This document shows positions 37,274 to 51,900 of a stretch of DNA of 64,000 nucleotides, one piece after another. Below the pieces are notes generated by a model, which did no database searches, was not told the DNA's origin, and worked only from the letters and a program-made list of their open reading frames with translations. Source of the stretch: Punica granatum (taxonomy: Eukaryota; Streptophyta; Magnoliopsida; Myrtales; Lythraceae); assembly GCF_007655135.1 (NCBI RefSeq), contig NC_045131.1, positions 28,442,001 through 28,506,000 of the forward strand, read 5' to 3'. Numbering within the stretch: position 1 is the first letter of the stretch; every line of letters starts with the position of its first letter. The translations under genes were made by a program, and so were the position numbers.

Positions 37274-37521
37274 TAATAGAACCCCCGAATTCGTAATTTT
37301 CGGTTCCGTATGACCATTGCCTTAATATTTAGGTGTACCTTGTACCCCTAGACCCGGGCGACTCAACGGCCCTCGACCTACGGGTCGTAAACAGTAAGTG
37401 GCGACTCCTTCTCACGTGCGTCCGTCTGCGTCCCCGGGAACGTGGACACTCCCAAACCGCGTTGCATAGGCTTCGCACATGTGTGCCCTGAAGAGATTGA
37501 AATTCGGGTGCGCATAACTGG

Positions 37522-38750
37522 AATAATAATTGATAACTTAGCAGCCCAACAAAAACAAGAAATGGATTTACTGGCCATAACTATCTAGACAATTTAGAGC
37601 AAAACATGAGAACAATAACAATTCCACTTAGAAATGAAACTTACCAATTTATACAAACCAATAATAAGAAAGTCGACCCCATAAATTAAATACACCATTT
37701 TATCTCAATAATCGAAGGCAGCAAGCAAGAAACTTTTTCTAGACAAAGCTCAATCTGGTCCTACCCAAGAAAACTGTCAATTCAAGGGGAAAAAAAAATC
37801 TAAAATCAAGCAAACTCAAGCACGAGGAACTATCCATAGTTCACAGGCACACAAGCACGTCTATACACAAGCTTTATCAAATTCTAACTAATTTTGCGCA
37901 CAAGTCAAGGCTCGAACAAGGAAAGCATATAAATTGAAGAATATTGGCTAAGTTGACTAATTTTCATTGCAAGTAGCGATGAAATTAAATCCCATGTAAC
38001 TTCCTTGAATTGTTTACCTTCAAACCTACAGCCAAAACCTCTACCAAGGTCTGGTCAAAACTAATTTTTCAATTATACAATAGGATCCAAAGGGCTCGTC
38101 TAGAACCAAAACGTTCAAGACCGACCTATGTAATATATTGAAAACTGTCACCATAGGAACTCTGAATAAATTTAGAATATTCTTTGGCTCTAATGTAGAC
38201 CCCATTAACTGAAACCAAAGGGATAAACAAGGGGTTCTACAACTGATCAGAAACAAGATTAAAACATAAGAATTTTTTGCTGCAATTGAAATATGATTTT
38301 TCCTGTCTTTGTTTGACTGATTTGTTGCGACCAGAGATGGAGAAAAAGAAGAACAAAGAAATAACAAGCACCCAAAAGCATAGGTTGGAGGAGAGAAGAT
38401 GACCGTGGAGTCAGGTTTTTGCGGACATGCACAGAGCTTCTTGCTACTTTTCTGGAAGTTTCTCGCGTTTCCCCTCCTCTCCATCCCTCTCCGTTTCCCC
38501 TGTTTCTTCTTCGACACCCAGCCCAGAAAAAAATACAGAGCCAAAAAGGTAAAAGAAGGAACAAATGAAATGAAATACGTTTGGCGGTGGGAAATGGGGT
38601 GGTCTCAAGACCACGTGGACCCCATAGAACCTTTTCTTTTATGTTTTTTTCTTTTTTTTCCCAGCCACATAAAATATATGATAAACATATATAAGTACGT
38701 ATATGTGCATGTATACATGTTTAAAAATAATTACTGGGTCTCACATCACG
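37522..38750 (-). mobile_element. Family-L solo LTR L7, right part
   Basis: Continuation of 17039-18839 after the nested Ogre-type element. It has a CT-rich module (38390-38510), the 'GGCGGTGGGAAATGGGG' and CCACGTGGACCCC motifs, poly-T, a TA-rich stretch and the terminal GGGTCTCACA (38745), followed by the duplication TCACG (38746-38750). The 167-codon minus frame at 38041-38544 and its overlaps show no known domain and lie wholly in LTR sequence. Confidence 0.88.
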
Positions 38751-39583
38751 GTACCGTTCTAACTTGTCGCAAGGAAATGCAACCCTATGGCTATATTGTT
38801 TTATTGGTATTATGCATTGTTTGTTTTGATTGATTTAGATGGATGTGATGATTGTTGAACTTATCTGAATATGTTTTTATACTTGAATGCATGTGGGATG
38901 CTAGATCTTGATCTATCAAGTGATTGTGTAGTGATTTGCTATGGAATGCTAAATTAATGGATACTTGATGTTTATGTGATATTGGATATTAAAAAAATCG
39001 TTGGAAGAGGTGTGTGTATTTGTTAGTGGAACTTGAGTTTTGTTAGTATATTGGATATAATTATTATAAAATCAAATATATATTTTTATATACCGATGAT
39101 ATGGAGAAAATATTGGTGAAATTCTGATGTCCTATGATAAGGTTGTTTCAAAGCAAATATTTATTTAATAGGTCATTTTACCTTGGAATATTATGCTCAA
39201 TGAGATACTGTTCACACCATACATATGTTTTCCCATATAAATTTCTAATTGCACAGGAGAAACAGTTTATATATCGGGGATCGACACGGAGGATAATTAG
39301 CTAGCACTGTATGTTTTAGAGGTATTAGAGCTTTGCATAGAATGCTTGTAATAAGTTACGACCATTTTTTTGCTTCTCTTTTTATTAGTGTGAGGAATTC
39401 ATGATTGAATTTTTGAGAGATTAAGGTTGTTAAGATGTTTTATATGAGACTAGTTAATGAAGAAATTTGTTGAGTTGATCGAACAGATGTTAGAATTGAA
39501 AATTATGAATAATCTAGTTTTCTAGCAGGTTTTGGATTATTGAAATTGTAAGGAAAATGCTACTAAATTTTCTGGTCATGACA
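38751..39583 (+). mobile_element. Family-L LTR L6, right part
   Basis: Resumes L6 after L7: 'GCAAGGAAATGCAACCCTATGG' is the reverse complement of the block in minus copies. It ends TCTGGTCATGACA (39583), the plus-strand equivalent of the family-L left end. It directly abuts and truncates the first TRIM LTR. Confidence 0.75.
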
Positions 39584-40483
39584 AGTCGTTTATAGGCCTA
39601 GTGAATATTTTACATGGTATCATAGTGGGTTAGGCTTCCGCGCACCCATGTGGAGACTTATATCGCGCCGGGCCCGAGTGCGAAAACTCGTGGCTAGTGA
39701 AGTCCGAGTCCGGAAGTAGAAGCCCGACTCGCAGTTGGTTTGACCCCTCTCGCCTGAGTGTGGAAGAGGGAGCCCATCTTGAGGTAGTTAAGGCCCGAGT
39801 CCGAGAGAGAGGAAAGTTCGGCTCGAGTTAAGTTGTTGAGGGCAAGTGTTTAAGCCCACGTGGCACATGCTAGACCACACGTTACCACGTGAGAGCGGGT
39901 GCTGAGTGATTGTCTTACACGGAAAAATTAAAGAGAAATCCACGAGTTTATAAGATATTGGATACCACAACCTATGAACCCGAGCTTTTGATTTGAAAAT
40001 GGGCTCGATAGCTTATAAACCTAGTGGAATTTTACATGGTATCAGAGCGAGTTACGCTTTCGTGCACACATGTAGGCTCACACCATGTGAACTTCGGTTT
40101 CGACGTGACCAAAAAAGTGCACCTCATGTTAGTCAGACTCGAGAGTGACCAGGTGCAGCTCTAAGGTAGCTAAAAGTGCATATTTAGTTATAGCCCTGAA
40201 TGTGGAACTCAAGGCTAGTCTATTGTCCCCCCTCGCTCGAGCACGAAAGAGGTTTCCCGATTCGTGGTCAGTTGGTGAGGGCAGGTGTTTGTTTAAGGGC
40301 ACGTGGCACGTGTTGAACAACACGTTGCCACATGAGGACGGGTGTTGAGATATATTGTCCTACATAGAAAAATTGAGAAAGAAACCACAAGTTTATATGA
40401 TACTTGGGTTCAATAACCTATCGGTTCAAGCTTTTAGATTGCACATGAGCTCAAGTCCATGTAGGTCCAAGTGGAATTTTACA
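39584..40483 (+). mobile_element. TRIM element, tandem form: partial LTR, internal, LTR, internal, LTR
   Basis: Two LTRs of about 140 bp (39900-40036 and 40343-40483), both starting TG and ending TTTTACA. A primer site TGGTATCAGAGC follows the first (40037-40048), and a purine-rich tract (GAGGACGGG) precedes the second. To the left is a further internal segment (39615-39899) with a decayed primer site TGGTATCATAGT behind an LTR stub (39584-39614). No coding capacity. The structure is that of a miniature terminal-repeat retrotransposon with three LTRs, typical of recombination between copies. Confidence 0.85.
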
Positions 40484-41451
40484 TATATTTCCCCACAAAA
40501 AGCCAACAATGTTCAGTTAACCATATGTATCTCCTAACTCGATTCACTTCGTTTCATACTCTCCCGAAGATGAACACAAGAGTTACTGATTCTGAAGCGC
40601 CTCCCGTGACTTTGAATTTTCTCGAGCCCCAAGATCATGTCCGTGACAATGGAGAATAATCTTGAACCCGTGTTCATGAGAACCAAAAAAGTATCCGCAT
40701 TGCCAAATTTGTTGCACTAGTTGTCGTCTGTCTTCTTCAGGCAACTAATTGACAACTGACCTCTCAAGGATTAGATATTAAATCAGTAATTGGCTTCAGA
40801 CTTTTATCGTATCCTTGCCTCGTGCATTTGATTGCAACAATATCTGTTCACCACCAAGAAAGACAGATATTTGCCATTAATATTGATGAGCTTAGATGTG
40901 CGAGATATGGTATGAACACCTAACGCATTAAATTGGCCAAGAAGTTACACATAGATACACATGATGTTAACATCTTGTCTTTAATACAAAAACGCAGGCC
41001 GATCCAAGAGCTGTCAATTGCGATTCGAAAGGGAATCTTTGTATTTTCCTGAAAGACATTTTGTTGACAAGAAGACTAAAGCGAGACCTGCGGTCCATTT
41101 TCTCAGCATAGTCCCCACATTTTTCACGTATTGGAGGGAAAGAGGGGGACTCTATAGAATTTTTTACTCCATTACCTTATTCCGTTAATTTCCCTCAAAC
41201 GTGAGCATTGGACGGTAAGAGCATGGAATAGTCTTCAGCTTGTAAGATCTGTCGATGTCATTCGGTTATGTGCATGAATTAATGCAGGGGTCAGGATCCT
41301 CAACTGACTTCCCAAACAGCAACAAAAAGGTGGGGATACTCTGTAATCAAAGAACCTCAACTGCATGCGACATGTTCCAGCTGCTACCTTGGAAGAACCA
41401 CAGATCCTAACTCTTATACTCCATCAGGCATCACGTGAAACAAAGATCGCC
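40484..41451 (+). promoter_or_regulatory. Upstream region of kinase gene B (conserved spacer)
   Basis: About 970 bp in blocks conserved with 54343-54550 plus 61503-62868: AAGATGAACACAAGAGT, GCCAAATTTGTTGC, the 'GACAGATATTTGCCATTAAT' block, CATTAAATTGGCCAAGAA, TCTTTAATACAAAA, and 'CATAGTCC-CACATTTTTC' to CTATAGAATTTT. The last (about 41150) is the best TATA-like candidate, about 300 bp before the start codon. Conservation supports a shared promoter; no factor sites are proven. Confidence 0.55.
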
Positions 41452-44798
<3,347 letters not shown>

Positions 44799-45682
44799 GT
44801 GCAATTTTATACTGGGAATGGTATTTCAATCAATGTATGAGCAATATAGATGGACATATTAATTAAGAAGAGTATAAAATGCACATATATGTAGTTCTTT
44901 TTCTCGGTCATAAGGTAGGTTTATAGGCCTAATACTATATATGTAGTTTTGAAAACAACAAAGAATATTAAAATATAATTTTTTTAATAATATGATAAAG
45001 TAAGAAGTTTATACAGTAATTTAGGTCATATGGGACAAGTATTAATCGTTGTTCGACGAAATGTTTCAAATGCTTACTCATTGCAGTTGTAATTTTGAAA
45101 TTACTCTTTTAAATTAAGAGGTGAAGTTCTAGAGAAATTCTTTGGCAATCTTCTTCCACCAAGCTGCACGAGAAAGAACAAAAAGCACTGCGTGGCCCAC
45201 AAATGAATATATTTAGTAAAATGCAAATATGGCCTCATAATGTTATATAACGGAATAATTTTATTATTTACTTCTTACCGCATTATTATAAGCGGAATGA
45301 CTATTTAAGGTTGGTTTTAATTGAATCCAACTAATACCGCTCATGGCAAGTTCTGCTAGCAATTACAGGAAAAGTCACTAATAAAATTGATCTATAATCA
45401 ATATATTTGAATGAAAAAGGGGGGAAAATGCCATTTCAGCTAACAATTACAGATCCTTAATAGAATTAAATTATGATCCATATATTTGAATGGGGGGAAA
45501 TGGAAGGAACACGGCTATTTTAAGTATGATAATGGGTGATTCCTGCTATGGCCCGACCCAAGAACTGGACTTTGACGGACAAGGACTATATTCATTGACA
45601 CTCACATAATTTTGGCTTGCTTGGGTTAAGTGATTTACAGGAGAAGAGACCAAAATGGAGTTCAGTTTTACCCGCACGAATA
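44799..45682. other. 3' flank of gene B, non-coding
   Basis: AT-rich sequence. I see a few short direct repeats (for example ATCCATATATTTGAATG and AATCAATATATTTGAATG near 45400 and 45475) but no gene or element boundary. Confidence 0.5.
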
Positions 45683-45751
45683 ACCTCTTTTATCGGCGAA
45701 AGGACCAACTCTATAAACGATATGTCCCTTACTATTATCGAAGCTTGTTGA
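45683..45751 (+). pseudogene. C-terminal tail of a further S-domain kinase copy
   Basis: A 22-codon open stretch plus stop reads GERTNSINDMSLTIIEAC-stop, the tail of kinases A and B (B: GERTHSVNEMSFTAVEAR). The 3' flank also matches (GTGCAATATTCTACCAGGAT against GTGCAATTTTATACTGGGAA after gene B). Nothing upstream resembles a kinase, so the rest of this copy is lost. It stands just before the EF-hand relic, the place gene A has in its unit. Confidence 0.8.
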
Positions 45752-45879
45752 GTGCAATATTCTACCAGGATTGGTACATTTAACAAATAGGTTAGATTGG
45801 GACCAACTAAGAAGAGTATTCAACGTATAAAGAACTAATCACGTTTTAGCTCCCATGGTATATTCTATTGCAATGGCTG

Positions 45880-46170
45880 CTGATTATGTTGGTTGATTAC
45901 TTCCCAACCATGGTCAAGAAGCTTGGGACAGAAGGGTTCATGCAGAAGCTTGGCAAAGGATTCTGCCTGCTGATTGACTAGGACAAGGAGGCGATCACGT
46001 TCGAGAGCATGAAAAGGAACCTGCCCCGTTTTTGCTATGCCAAACGAGCAACAAGGACGTGAGGTCAACACTAGGGGAAGGCGAATCGAGCAGAGGGGAG
46101 GGGAGCTTTTGTATTCTTATGTTCCGAGTTGATGATAGTTTTTCGGGATGGATTGAAAGAAGAAGCAGAT
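45880..46170 (+). pseudogene. Second PBP1/KIC-like EF-hand relic
   Basis: VDYFPTMVKKLGTEGFMQKL then GKGFCLLID, stop (TAG at 45979), DKEAITFESMKRNL; after a frame change, SNKDVRSTLGEGESSRGEGS then FCILMFRVDDSF. It matches the whole span of a PBP1/KIC-like protein, including the region of the EF-hand loop, in which the calcium-binding Asp residues are lost. Collinear with 884-1157. The start of the protein is not found. Clearly a pseudogene. Confidence 0.75.
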
Positions 46171-47204
46171 TTACTTGATGATGTCCAAATTCGGAATTCT
46201 ACTACATCATTCAGCCACAATGCCTTTATTCTTATCACGACCCAAAATTTCAGCTGAATTTCTCCCATATTTCCTCGATATCCATTATCACGTAACTATT
46301 CACATAAAACCGGCTTTCCATAGACTCCCAATAATATATAACCAATCCAGCAAGCTCTAATATAAATATACATCTCAAAAGAGAGAAATTTTCTTTTCTC
46401 AATCACATCACTAAACCAAACTAAACAAAAATTTCAGGTCGTAATATATTCAATACATTCTATACAAAAAGAATACTTATCAAATAACTAAGATCCCTAC
46501 CTAGTCCTCCGAGCTAATCCCCGATATCGAAAGAGCTCTCCTGTGCTGCTAGTCTAGCTCTTAATTCATCTGAAAAATATATGTAGAGTGTGAACTGCAT
46601 CTCAGTGAGCACTATATTCCAAAGCAAAATGACTTATTATTAAATAAATATTTAATTGCAAACAACCAAATATTCAAATAAACAATACAACTACATCAAA
46701 TCCCACTATTAGTTCACCTGCACGCATACACAATACATATAGATACAAACTATAATAATAATTATATCCAATGTAGTAACTAAATTTAAGTTCTACTAAT
46801 AGATACACCCAATTGTTCCAATCATCTCTCTAATATCCAATATCACATCAACATCAAATATCCATTCATTAGCGTTCCACAAAAACTCACAACACAATCA
46901 CTTGACAAGTCAAACTCTAGCAATAACACAACTTTCACAAAATAATTTCAGATAATCTCAATAATCATCATATCTCCAGCAATCTCAACAATCATTACAT
47001 CTCCAATAATCATACCAGACAAATAATATACAACACAACCAATCAATATAGCCATAAGGTTGCATTTCCTCGCAATAAAGTTATGACGGTACCATGACCC
47101 CGCACATCTTATTCATATAATCCTCAACTCCCAATATCCATGTTTCATAAGCGGGGGCCGCCTATTAACCCCTGGCACTAAGAGTTGACCTCAATTTATA
47201 TTCC

Positions 47205-47775
47205 GCCAGGTCGAACGGCCAATCTGGCCCCTTTTTCTATTTCGCCGAGTCTAGCGGCCGATCTGGCCCATTTTATATTCCGCAGGGTCCAGCGGCCGAT
47301 CGGGCCCCTTTTTCTATTTCGCCGAGTCCAACGGCTGATTAGGCCCCTATTTATATTCCGCCAGGTCCAGCAGCCGATCAGGGCCCTATTTATATTCCGC
47401 CGGGTCCAGCGGCCGATCAGGCCCATATTTATATTCCGTCGGTTCTAGCGGTCGATCTGGCCCATATTTATATTCCGCCGAGTCCAGCAGTCGATCAGGT
47501 CCCTATTTATATTCCGCCGGGTCTAGCGGCCGATCGGACCCCTATTTATATTACGCCGGGTCCAGCTGCCGATCTGACCCATATTTATATTCCGCCGGGT
47601 CCAGCGGCCGATCATGCCCCTATTTATATTCCGCCGGGTCCAGCGGCTGATCTGGCCCATATTTATATTCCGTCGGGTCCAGCGGCCGATCAGGCCCCTA
47701 TTTATATTCCGCCGAGTCCAGCGGCCAACCAAGCCCATTTTATAATCCGTCGGGTCCAGCGGTCCCATGGCTATA
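47205..47775. repeat. 39-bp minisatellite, about 14 units
   Basis: Consensus TTTATATTCCGCCGGGTCCA then GCGGCCGATCAGGCCCCTA. Internal units alternate between endings GGCCCCTA and GGCCCATA. The array ends in GGTCCCATGGCTATAG, a junction found in several other family-L copies. Confidence 0.97.
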
Positions 47776-48305
47776 GTTAAACAACAGCACAAGCATAATC
47801 AATTGCAATCATGCAATCTCACCTCATATATCATCATACATAACCACGAGCCCAATCACATTACAATGGCAACATGTTATCATAACATATCTCATACACA
47901 ATTAACATACACAATCAGACTGCATATCTCAAATCAAAATGAAACATAAAAGGACAATATCTCTCAAATCAATTCACACAACATAGCAAAACCGATTTCT
48001 TAATCTCTAACTATCACAATAGTTTTCTTAAATAATTTATATAATTGTAATACATCATTTTACAAGAGAATAGAGTACTCACATAACATATATATATATA
48101 TATATCATTTTACAATGGAATGAAGTACTCATCAAAATTCCTAGAGAGATAGCAAACTAAGGCAACCCTTCAGAGTGCAAGGATTTAGTCTCCACGATCC
48201 CTATTATTTGCAAGCGTTAGATTAGATAATAAAATATAGTACCATTTTAGGGACTTCCGACACCTTCCACAATCTTATTTAGAGTCTATTATTTCCAATA
48301 AGTCC

Positions 48306-48339
<34 letters not shown>

Positions 48340-48911
48340 TATTCATTATGTGCATTTCTCATGCATGTCAAAAACTACCTAAAACAATCTCCATAATTCT
48401 CAATTAAACAAACCTGATTGCTCTTGTCAATTTCAAGGTAAATGAGAGATTCATAAAAGACCAAATACATATGAGCACCTTTAAAACGAATTTACCGGTC
48501 CAAAGTCCAAACATTCGTAAAAGTAACATTTCTAACTTGAGAAGACAGAAATCGACTTAAATAACACTAAAATCATATATGACCAACAAGGAAAATCGAG
48601 CTTAAAGAACATGAAAGTGGTCAATGTTGGACTCGAGGAAAGAAAATTCAATAAACCCGCACATTATGGAAAATATGATAATTAATATTGTTATTTGAGA
48701 AAAAATTTCAAAATTTAACCCAAAATAGTAGATTCAGAAACGAATCTATACGAACAAAAATCACTGCAATCCGATGTCTGATTGAGCCTGACGAGCCTCT
48801 TGAAGTTGTTGGTGCGGGCTGTTGCGAAACAGACCTAGATTGAGTGATGACCCAACTTCGAAAGCTTGGCTCTCTCTCTATGAAACTCTGAATACTACAA
48901 TCTTGGAGTCT

Positions 48912-51900
48912 CTGTGTCAGCACCCCATTTGGGCTCACCATTCCAAATAACGATATCAGCAATGGTCCAAACTATGACTTGAGCAGGAATACAGAAAATG
49001 GCTCGGCAGAGCAAGAAATCACTATTCATCCTCAAGTCGGCAAAATTGAGCAGAAGACATGTACATGCGACAGAAGGACTCCAGGGGTCACCAAAGGGTA
49101 ATAGAGTAACTAGAGAGCTCAACAACGTCCAAAACCGGCATTTCCAGTGTACCACATGGACAATCCTATTTTTCGATAGTTCGCTCGACCGTCGGAAGAT
49201 AGCCAATATTGGATTTCAAAAATCCACATCAATGCCAAATAGATGAAAAGTGTCTTCAAATACATTTCGCAAATCATCTACTCTATACAAAACAACTTTC
49301 TGTATACAGATAACTTTTCAGTGGAAGTCCAAAAATGCCGGTTTCTCGGAGAAAAATTAATTCTAAATATCAGATGCGGCCATACCCCACAATCATACAG
49401 AGCACGAGCAGTGCTTCAGATTGTCTTTTGAAAGCCATACAGACACCCCCAATGACTTCCGAGCGACAAAACGGGCATACCCCTCTTCGGAAGAGCATAA
49501 CCGGAGACCGGTCTGATGAAATAACGGCAAATGAAGTTTACCCTATATTGCCCTAAAAACTCCAGCGAATAGACGCAATTGGGCAAATCAGACAGCAAAA
49601 CCCTTCTCGATTTCCCGAGTAACCTCCGAGAAGCACAAAAGGCCATTTTCAGTGAAAATCCATATCCGGAGGTTTTCTTTGGGGAAACTTGACGCCGGTT
49701 GCCTACCTTACACAGTGCTGGCCTTCTCAAGGCTCGATGTGGAATTGTCGGAATGAATCACACAACTCATCTAGACCCCCTGAGCAGTGCTTTAAGAGTC
49801 TCAGATGCACTTTTCATGTCCTTAGAGGCCTAATCTCAACAAAAAGAGATAACAGTGATCTCCGAATCGCCCAAGCAACTCAGAAAGCAATCTGAGAAAT
49901 CCAGTTTCGGCTTCCTAGGACATCTCCGGCTCCATATTTGCATTACCGGCTTAAGGGTCAAGTGCCCACGTAATTTGACAATTTATATCAAAATGATCGA
50001 CGTGGGATGCAGATACGAGATATGCTGTCAGAAGTGGGTAACCTCGCTCTGAATGCGTAAAAGGAGCAAAACCGGCTTTCGAGCCTCATACAGACATTTG
50101 GCAATTTCTCACGAAAAATATCAATCTCGGACTCATTAAATCCGTTTCCTCGCGTATATCGATAATTCGACGTTCAATTAGAACCACGAGCTTCGAATGC
50201 GGGATCAATCGAGGCCCAAGCTTTCTCCCGGTTTCTCCTCTTCGGTCGTGGGACCCACGGGCTGCCCAGGATGAGTCACCCCTTGCCCTAGAAGTTTCGG
50301 CTTCTTCTTCTTCAATGCAAGAAGCCAACTTGCACTCTTGCATGAAAATATCCAAGAAGTTTGAAGACAACACTCAAGCCTTCATCAATGCTCTTGGCTC
50401 TTCCACATGAATGATACTTGGCTCACATTCATCCTCATCCTCATTAGTTGGCCGAAATTTGCTAAGCATGGGGGTTAAGAGCACTTGCTTTTGCTAATTG
50501 TGTCATTAGTTTTGCCTATAAATTGTCCAAAAGTGATTAAGTTAATCACTTCTCTTCTTGCACACTCTCTCCAAGCTTTCTCCCTCAAGAAAAGCTCTCA
50601 ACTCCATAGCCAAAACCAGCAAGTTTCAACACTTCAAAACCAAGAGAGAAAAATCGAAGAAAACCCGAAGAAAGCTTTGAGTTTCTTAAGTCGGAAGCCG
50701 ATGTTCATCATCCCGACTTAAGTTCAAAAATTCTCAAACTCCATGGACCACATGTTTTGGACCCAAGGAGTTCATTTATGAATTTAGATTTTTGGTTTGA
50801 AGTCATTTGCTCATCATTTCAGGTCATTTAGGTGATTTTGAATGAAGAACGTGCTCTCGGGTGAACAGTACACCCGTAGCCGCACAACCGCGCACAGCCG
50901 TGCGCCCTACGCGCCCTTCCTTGCCGGAACGTGCATCCTTTGCACCCGAGCACCCTTCCCAGCGTTCAATCGAGTCACCCGACTCTCGAACACTTCCCTG
51001 ACTCTTTCCTCGTATCCCGAAGCTAGGTAAATCACTCTTGACTTAGAGGAGTTAGGGCTTTTTACATTTATTGCATGTTCATGGAGTTATATGGTGCACA
51101 AAGTGTGTTCACTTGTAAGACTTCATTTTTATGCACTTTTACATTATATCATGCATGTTTATCCTTGATTAACATGTCAACATGTCGGGAAACACTTGGA
51201 TCGTAGTTAAGAAGAACATCCCGGCCCGGGAAAGGCAAAGAGCTCACGGGTTGCACTCCAAAGGAGGTGGCCAAATGCTCTCTTGCTCTTTTCGAGTAAG
51301 GAACGATCTTCTTGACCCGATCCAAGTTCGATTCCCGAGTTTCCTCGTGTTTTCCCGCATGCATGAAGTCAGTATTGTTTTATCGATTCCCTAAATAACT
51401 TGTTTGTGCATGTTTGCATGTTCGAATGCGTTATTCAAATCATGGCAATACCGACTTTAGTTTAATCGTGTCATTTATCGTGTTTGTCGTTTGAGCATGC
51501 GAGAAATGATTCAAAACAAGACATGGAAACCTCGTGGAACCTAATACGGGCCATGAGACCTCTTGGCTTTCTCCAATGAGATTTGGCCGAGAGTCTCATG
51601 GAGTTATTCAGGTTCCATGAGGCTTCCTCCTCCCGTTTTAAGTCCGTTCTCGGATCCCGTGCAATTTGCAAGTTTCTTTACATCAAGAACCTCACATTAA
51701 ATGTCTTTCAAACAAACATGCATGGATTCGAATATCGATGACTTATTTGGGTTCATTCGGTTATAAGGGTATTTTTGGTTATTTGACCAAATTATCCTCG
51801 ATCCTTATGAAACCATCTCAGTTATCGAATCACAAATCGTTTTCACAATTAATGCATTCGGCAATAACCTTGAGCATTAATTCCACGAACGGGTTAATCG

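Larger units (their letters stand above)
18840..37516 (+). mobile_element. Ogre/Tat-type Ty3-gypsy retrotransposon, nearly complete but decayed
   Basis: The element is bounded by ACTGG at 18835-18839 and 37517-37521, a perfect 5-bp target-site duplication. It starts TGTCAGCACC and ends GCATA (CA mutated to TA by comparison with the related solo LTR). Order: 5' LTR (3' end deleted), extra ORF before gag, gag, protease with G-patch-like motif, probable intron, reverse transcriptase, degenerate RNase H, second RNase H, integrase, tandem repeats, polypurine tract, 3' LTR. This combination is the known hallmark set of the Ogre/Tat lineage. Many in-frame stops make it non-autonomous. It is inserted in solo LTR L7. 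The two LTRs differ by a few percent by eye, so it is not very recent. Confidence 0.93.
32367..37516 (+). repeat. 3' LTR of the Ogre-type element, 5.15 kb
   Basis: The complete LTR starts TGTCAGCACCCC and ends GTGCGCATA at the target-site duplication. It is unusually long, in the range known for Ogre. It carries the hairpin row (34593-35444), a GGGTCCAACGGCCC segment near 36500 and a compact hairpin at 37251-37273. A long minus-strand frame (33871-34590, 239 codons) corresponds to the one in the 5' LTR. The last 300 bp match the ends of the LTRs at 53085-53382 and 62869-63170. Confidence 0.93.

Noticed and set aside
38041..38564. 167-codon minus frame with hydrophobic stretches
   Set aside because: It lies fully within the family-L LTR and has no recognisable domain.
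39900..40483. TRIM as a Cassandra element with 5S rRNA
   Set aside because: I found no 5S promoter motifs in its LTRs.
47205..47775. Regularly spaced repeats resembling a CRISPR array
   Set aside because: The unit is a head-to-tail 39-bp minisatellite with no unique spacers, inside a plant LTR.
47196..47792. Open frames with repeated Arg-Arg-Asn-Ile-Asn or Ser-Gly-Arg peptides
   Set aside because: The 39-bp unit is a multiple of three and lacks stops in several frames, so openness is automatic. The frames vary among copies with unit number and have no other support.
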